Part shown: one piece after another, positions 60,270-64,000 of the stretch
Layout of the letters: each line of letters starts with the position of its first letter
Position numbering within the stretch: position 1 is the stretch's first letter
From: Kudoa neothunni
Lineage: Eukaryota > Cnidaria
Direction: 5' to 3'
Length of the DNA stretch: 64,000 bases
Assembly (NCBI GenBank): GCA_964304625.1
Contig: OZ199838.1
Span: forward strand, 2,914,001 to 2,978,000
The notes under the pieces: generated by a model
Database searches by the model: none
Seen by the model: only the letters and a program-made list of their open reading frames with translations
Told to the model about the DNA's origin: nothing
Translations under genes and position numbers: made by a program

Positions 60270-61180
60270 ATATAACATTGTCAATTCGTACATAAATGTA
60301 TTGTAGTTTTTTTACAAACTATACACCTACGTTTCTTTTTTGCAGGATGGGTATTAAGCAAGGGTTTTTTGCACAATGATGACGCTTGGAGTTTGGATAG
60401 GAACGATGTTCTGGTAAGTTTTTCATGGTCACTAATGCTAATTAAACATGTTACGATATTCCGAATATGGTTTAACAATTTTATTTTTCCATCATTTGTA
60501 TAGGTAACCAATTTATATGAGTTAACCGCAGCCAGGGATAACATATTGGTAAACTGGGGCCAGTACCATTCTTTAGATTTTATATTTACTCTGTAACATG
60601 AAACTGAAGCATCGACTCCTCCCATGTATTTATTGTACATATAACACATGTAAGGTTGAGGAACGTTGTCGGATCTGTTGGACAGGTTCGGCATTTAGTG
60701 CATTACTCATTAGAGCTACAGGTTTTGTGTCTCTTCAATATAGACAATTAATGCCAAATTCTTTTTCCTTAAATGTTTCGAAGAAACCTCTCGATTTTTT
60801 TTCCATCACTTTATTTGTTGTAAGCGGGCATTTGGAAGTACGATTGGTTCTCACGGTGCCGGTTGCTTTGAGGGATCTTTTCTTTAGTTCAACGAACAAT
60901 TTATAGGATGTGAAAAAATTGTCCATATAAATATGAGCGTTTGGTTTATCCTTAAGATCGTCCGCAAAATTCAGCACAACACTGCCACCGAGGCCAAAAT
61001 ATTTATCATATTTCACTGACTTACCTGTATAAACGTCAAAGCTATACACAAAACAACATCGTCTTTTTGTCAGTGTTGGTGGCAGAGAATACATAATTAC
61101 AACGCACATACAGGTGCTTTTTCTAATAGAAACCTCATAGTGTTGGATTTACAATCATGGGCGTGGTTAAATGATAAACT
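60270..61180 (-). mobile_element. piggyBac element 3 (PGBD2/3-like), partial
   Basis: Complement 61109-60735 encodes SLPPTLTKRRCCFVYSFDVY.., then GLGGSVVLNFADDLK, AHIYMDNFFTSYKLFVELKK and LKATGTVRTNR. Complement 60694-60281 continues with MCYMYNKYMGGVDASVSCYR, KSKEWYWPQFTNMLSLAAVN and a C-terminal CIVCKK. The N-terminal third is missing and the two blocks are in different frames. A related fragment is found in inverted orientation at 52.3 kb. Confidence 0.85.
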
Positions 61181-61469
61181 ATATCTCTTATGTGATTCAT
61201 AGATGATCTAAATTTCTCGTTGTCCATATTTTTAAACTAGCAGGAGTTAATAGCTGCGATAGACAACGTATTCGTGTGTAATGTCCATTACTACTACTTA
61301 CGTCGGATTATAATACGAGAGCAATGCTACTCCATTATCAACAAAGTCAATTTCTCCCATGTTCCTATTATATAGATGTTATTCGAAAGGTTGATCTATT
61401 TAACGTGGCTTTTATCAATTTACAATATCTTTTTATGTTGTTTAATAATTTAGCGCCATAAAAATAACG

Positions 61470-61870
61470 TATTCGAAGAACGGACTTTTTATCATTCAGT
61501 TGATCAAAGTGATCGTATTTTGATGGTCATCGAAACATACATGTGTAACACGACTTTTTTTCATCATATTCTTCGAAGTTAGTGAACAGCTTCCAATTCG
61601 ATTATTTCTCACAGTACCAGCTGCATTAATTCCGTTTGTAGTCAATTCATATGTCAGCTTGTAAGCTGGAAAAAGCTATCAAAGAAAACGTATAGTTCAG
61701 CTTTGTTTTCATTATCAGCGACGAACGTTTTAACAATAGACCTCCTAAAACCAAGTTTTTTCCTAAGTTACAGATTTTCCAGTATTTAAATCAAACCCAA
61801 CTGGTTTTACCTTTATGAACATTTTAAATCAATGATACCAAATGTTTGTGAAGCTACAATATTTTAATAA
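61470..61870 (-). mobile_element. piggyBac fragment 4, highly decayed
   Basis: In shifting frames the complement reads KPVGFDLNTGKSVT, then YELTTNGINAAGTVRNNR and SCSLTSKNMM, the same blocks as element 3 but much more diverged. Many stops. An older insertion of the same group. Confidence 0.75.
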
Positions 61871-62640
61871 ATTTTTGTTCAGCTTTTCAATCAGACTTAA
61901 CCTCAAAAAGTTTATCATCACAATTTAACTTTGAATTTTCGTTAGAATTGATATAATGATTTTTTTAAAATTATTTCTAAGATATTGCCCTTTTTAACAA
62001 TTTCAATACCTGAATCCAATGTAGAATTCGAATACATGTGTTGTTCAGCAAGACAACGGTATTCTAGCGTTAAAAACAAACCAGTGAAAGAGGAAAAATC
62101 TTTGATGATTAAATAAAATGAATAATCATTTGTTCGGGTTTACTTAAAAGTTGGAGTTTTCACAAACGGAGTAACAACTACCCATCGAACATGTCTCTAA
62201 GTAGTTCACTAGAACCAGCGTTGTCAATAGTGTCAGATATTATTTTTAAATGTATTATATTCCCCGATTCTTTAATTCATGGTCTTTTAAAGATGTAATA
62301 ATCATAAAACGCTCTTTCATAAGTAAAAAGTTATCGCAAATTCACAAAAAATGAAAATTAATTTAATCCGTTCCCACAAATCCAATAAATAACTATTGTT
62401 ATTCCCATTTACGCGAAAAATGCATAGCTTTTATTTATAAAACATGGAAAAAAAATTAAATATAGTAATAAAAATAAAATATAGGATAAGTATTTTTTGG
62501 TTGTCATACGATAGGTTATAAATTTTTCTCTTTCGATGACGTTCGCACAATTTGATTGAGCAACTCTTCTTTGTGTTCCCAACTGGATTTGGTTCTGAAT
62601 TGGCTGTATTTTCTAAGATGAAAAACATATTTAAAGTTAA
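61871..62640. other. AT-rich spacer between transposon fragments
   Basis: No gene recognised. It may include unrecognisable piggyBac remains. Confidence 0.35.
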
Positions 62641-63036
62641 TTACTTTTTCCTTCGTTTTAAAACTCTTCTGGAGTGATTCATAACGGTATCGTTAAAAAT
62701 GTCTACTGTTCTATTCGCCAATAATGTATACGGATGGAATGCTTCCACAAAAAGGTTCACTTGACACCACTTAGCACAAACTTCTTTTATGATAGAACTT
62801 TGAGTTTTCTCGTTTTCTTCGTCCTCTTCAGACAACTTTTCGTCAAACAATCCCCTTTGCTCTTCACGTACATGTATTAGCTGTTCGAACATTAACTCAG
62901 CCGAATGATTCCCCACTAGTTCCCCGATGTTTACATTCTCCATCTTGTACCCCATAATTTTCCCCATTGAAATAATACCTTCAATTGACGCATTTTCAAT
63001 GATAATAGTATCCCTAGTTTTTGTGTACAAGGTCAA
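62641..63036 (-). mobile_element. Tigger-type transposase C-terminal fragment
   Basis: The complement reads GELVGNHSAELMFEQLIHV, an acidic stretch, then VCAKWCQVNLFVEAFHPYTL and RTVDIFNDTVMNHSRRVLKRRKK before a stop. The pattern F-x-E-x-x-H-P followed by a x-R-x-x-x-x-F-N block and a LKRRxK end is that of Tigger transposase C-termini. The catalytic domain is absent. Confidence 0.6.
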
Positions 63037-63299
63037 ACCCCTGGCGAAACTTTTTAGGTTGTGGAGTGTTGGCTGGTTAGGCCTTCACCATTAACACTTT
63101 AGGCACCGCAGTGTCATATTATATTAAGGAGATTTACGTTTATGCGGTAGTATGGGATTATAACCCATTAAAGTTAAACATTCTCGTTCCGGAGCAACCA
63201 CCACCCCAACCATACCCTGAACTAACCCAGAATCAGTCTGTAACGTCGTCTGAATTCGGGTATCAACTCTACGAAAACTCCCTACTGGATTTTATTTCG

Positions 63300-63700
63300 A
63301 TCCTGTAGTACCCCCAGCGTTCATGAGTTTATGAGCGCCCGAGTTCTACCCTTCCACCAGTTCCCCTCCCACCTGCAAGCAAGACCACGATAAATCGTAG
63401 ATCCTTGCGATTACTACAGCCTTCCTATTTAATTTCGGATTAGGAGTACAGGAACGCCCGCATTAGGCTTGAACTCGCAACCTCAAGGTATGTGATCTCG
63501 ACCTAACACCACTATGACATAATTTCCGGGCTATTACAGTATCCGTAACTGTCTCGGATAAGCTTCCTTCAGGGCGACGTTATGGTACACACTCTGCTCA
63601 AAATTTCCTCCATTTCGAATGTTGAAGTCAAGGTTCCTTATGTCGTCTGACTCCAAGCAGTAATGTTAAAGAAGACGGCTACTTGATTTTAACCTCTAAA
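63300..63700 (-). repeat. Possible tRNA-derived SINE
   Basis: A GC-richer block. The complement of about 63455-63535 has GCCCG pairing with CGGGC, an A-box-like ATGTCATAGTGG and a B-box-like GAGTTCAAGCC, as in a tRNA-derived head. The arms are imperfect for a real tRNA. The remainder of the block would be the body. Copy number cannot be judged from one window. Confidence 0.4.
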
Positions 63701-64000
63701 CTTCATTTATTTTCGCCGATTCTTTCATGATAATGTTTTACAATTTGAATATTGGACAGTGTCGTTCAATTCCCCAAAAAATTAATTATAAATTTTAAGA
63801 AAACTTAGGATTAATCCCCAGTTGTGTTATTTAAGTCTGGATTTTATTAAGATTTAAATGTTCATTTCCTATTCGTACCATGTATACTTCATAGTTACAC
63901 ACTTTTCATTGTACATAATGATTCAGATATTTTTCCCCTGGTCGGGTGGAATAATCCGCGTTAATAGTAGAAAATATTAGAGGTAATAAGGTAGGATGTG
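63701..64000. other. AT-rich window end
   Basis: Nothing recognised. Confidence 0.4.

Noticed and set aside
1-64000. CRISPR arrays, bacterial operons, phage genes
   Set aside because: Spliced animal-type genes and eukaryotic transposons throughout; no direct-repeat arrays or Shine-Dalgarno-led operons seen.

Overview
The window is nuclear DNA from an AT-rich eukaryote, almost certainly an animal. It holds an integrin beta-type gene, a mitochondrial succinyl-CoA ligase, the chromatin protein VPS72/YL1 and the prolyl hydroxylase OGFOD1. All are cut by very short GT..AG introns, mostly 34-90 bases. Domesticated-looking host genes are few and are scattered among many DNA transposons of animal type (piggyBac, Tigger/pogo, ZBED5-like hAT, Tc1/mariner) and one Ty3/gypsy element. 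Tiny introns, tight gene spacing and strongly diverged proteins would suit a fast-evolving parasitic or reduced invertebrate (a myxozoan is one possibility), but the sequence alone does not name the species.

Layout. 1-3.0 kb: mostly non-coding. 3.0-6.3 kb: SUCLA2 (12 exons) followed only 54 bases later by VPS72 (2 exons), both plus strand. 6.7-7.8 kb: dead hAT (minus). 7.8-14.2 kb: AT-rich desert with one coding-like patch near 10.4-11.2 kb. 14.2-17.2 kb: divergent integrin beta gene (plus). 17.2-20.7 kb: non-coding, with a perfect 12-bp hairpin. 20.7-26.7 kb: Tigger/pogo element with matching ends and TA target duplication, split by a younger gypsy element with its own LTRs and 5-bp target duplication. 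27.1-29.1 kb: piggyBac with TTAA target sites and matching ends. 29.3-30.7 kb: second hAT fossil. 31.8-36.2 kb: OGFOD1 (minus), with one 2-kb intron. 36.85-37.93 kb: mariner fossil. 38.2-39.4 kb: piggyBac fossil (minus). 39.56-39.94 kb: hAT-type MITE.

41.7-50.4 kb holds the most unusual feature. Three minus-strand paralogous genes share an identical eight-exon architecture (28, 35, 90, 106, 41, 57 or 60, 85 and 122 bases, all junction phases conserved). Each encodes a roughly 188-residue secreted protein. In these proteins the second half of a saposin fold (ending in the paired cysteines C-x5-C) precedes the first half (starting with CLPC), the order seen in the plant 'swaposin' insert. A C-terminal extension I do not recognise follows.

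51-57 kb carries inverted duplications (a membrane-anchor exon of about 130 bp and a 360-bp block). The 360-bp copies flank an intact six-exon gene for an unrecognised type I membrane protein (54.1-56.4 kb). 58.2-63.0 kb is a pile of piggyBac and Tigger fragments, and 63.3-63.7 kb may be a tRNA-derived SINE.

Functionally the host genes are unrelated housekeeping functions (TCA cycle, H2A.Z deposition, translation-factor hydroxylation) next to secreted or surface proteins (integrin-like, saposin-like, novel type I protein). No operon-like functional grouping is visible beyond the saposin-like tandem family.
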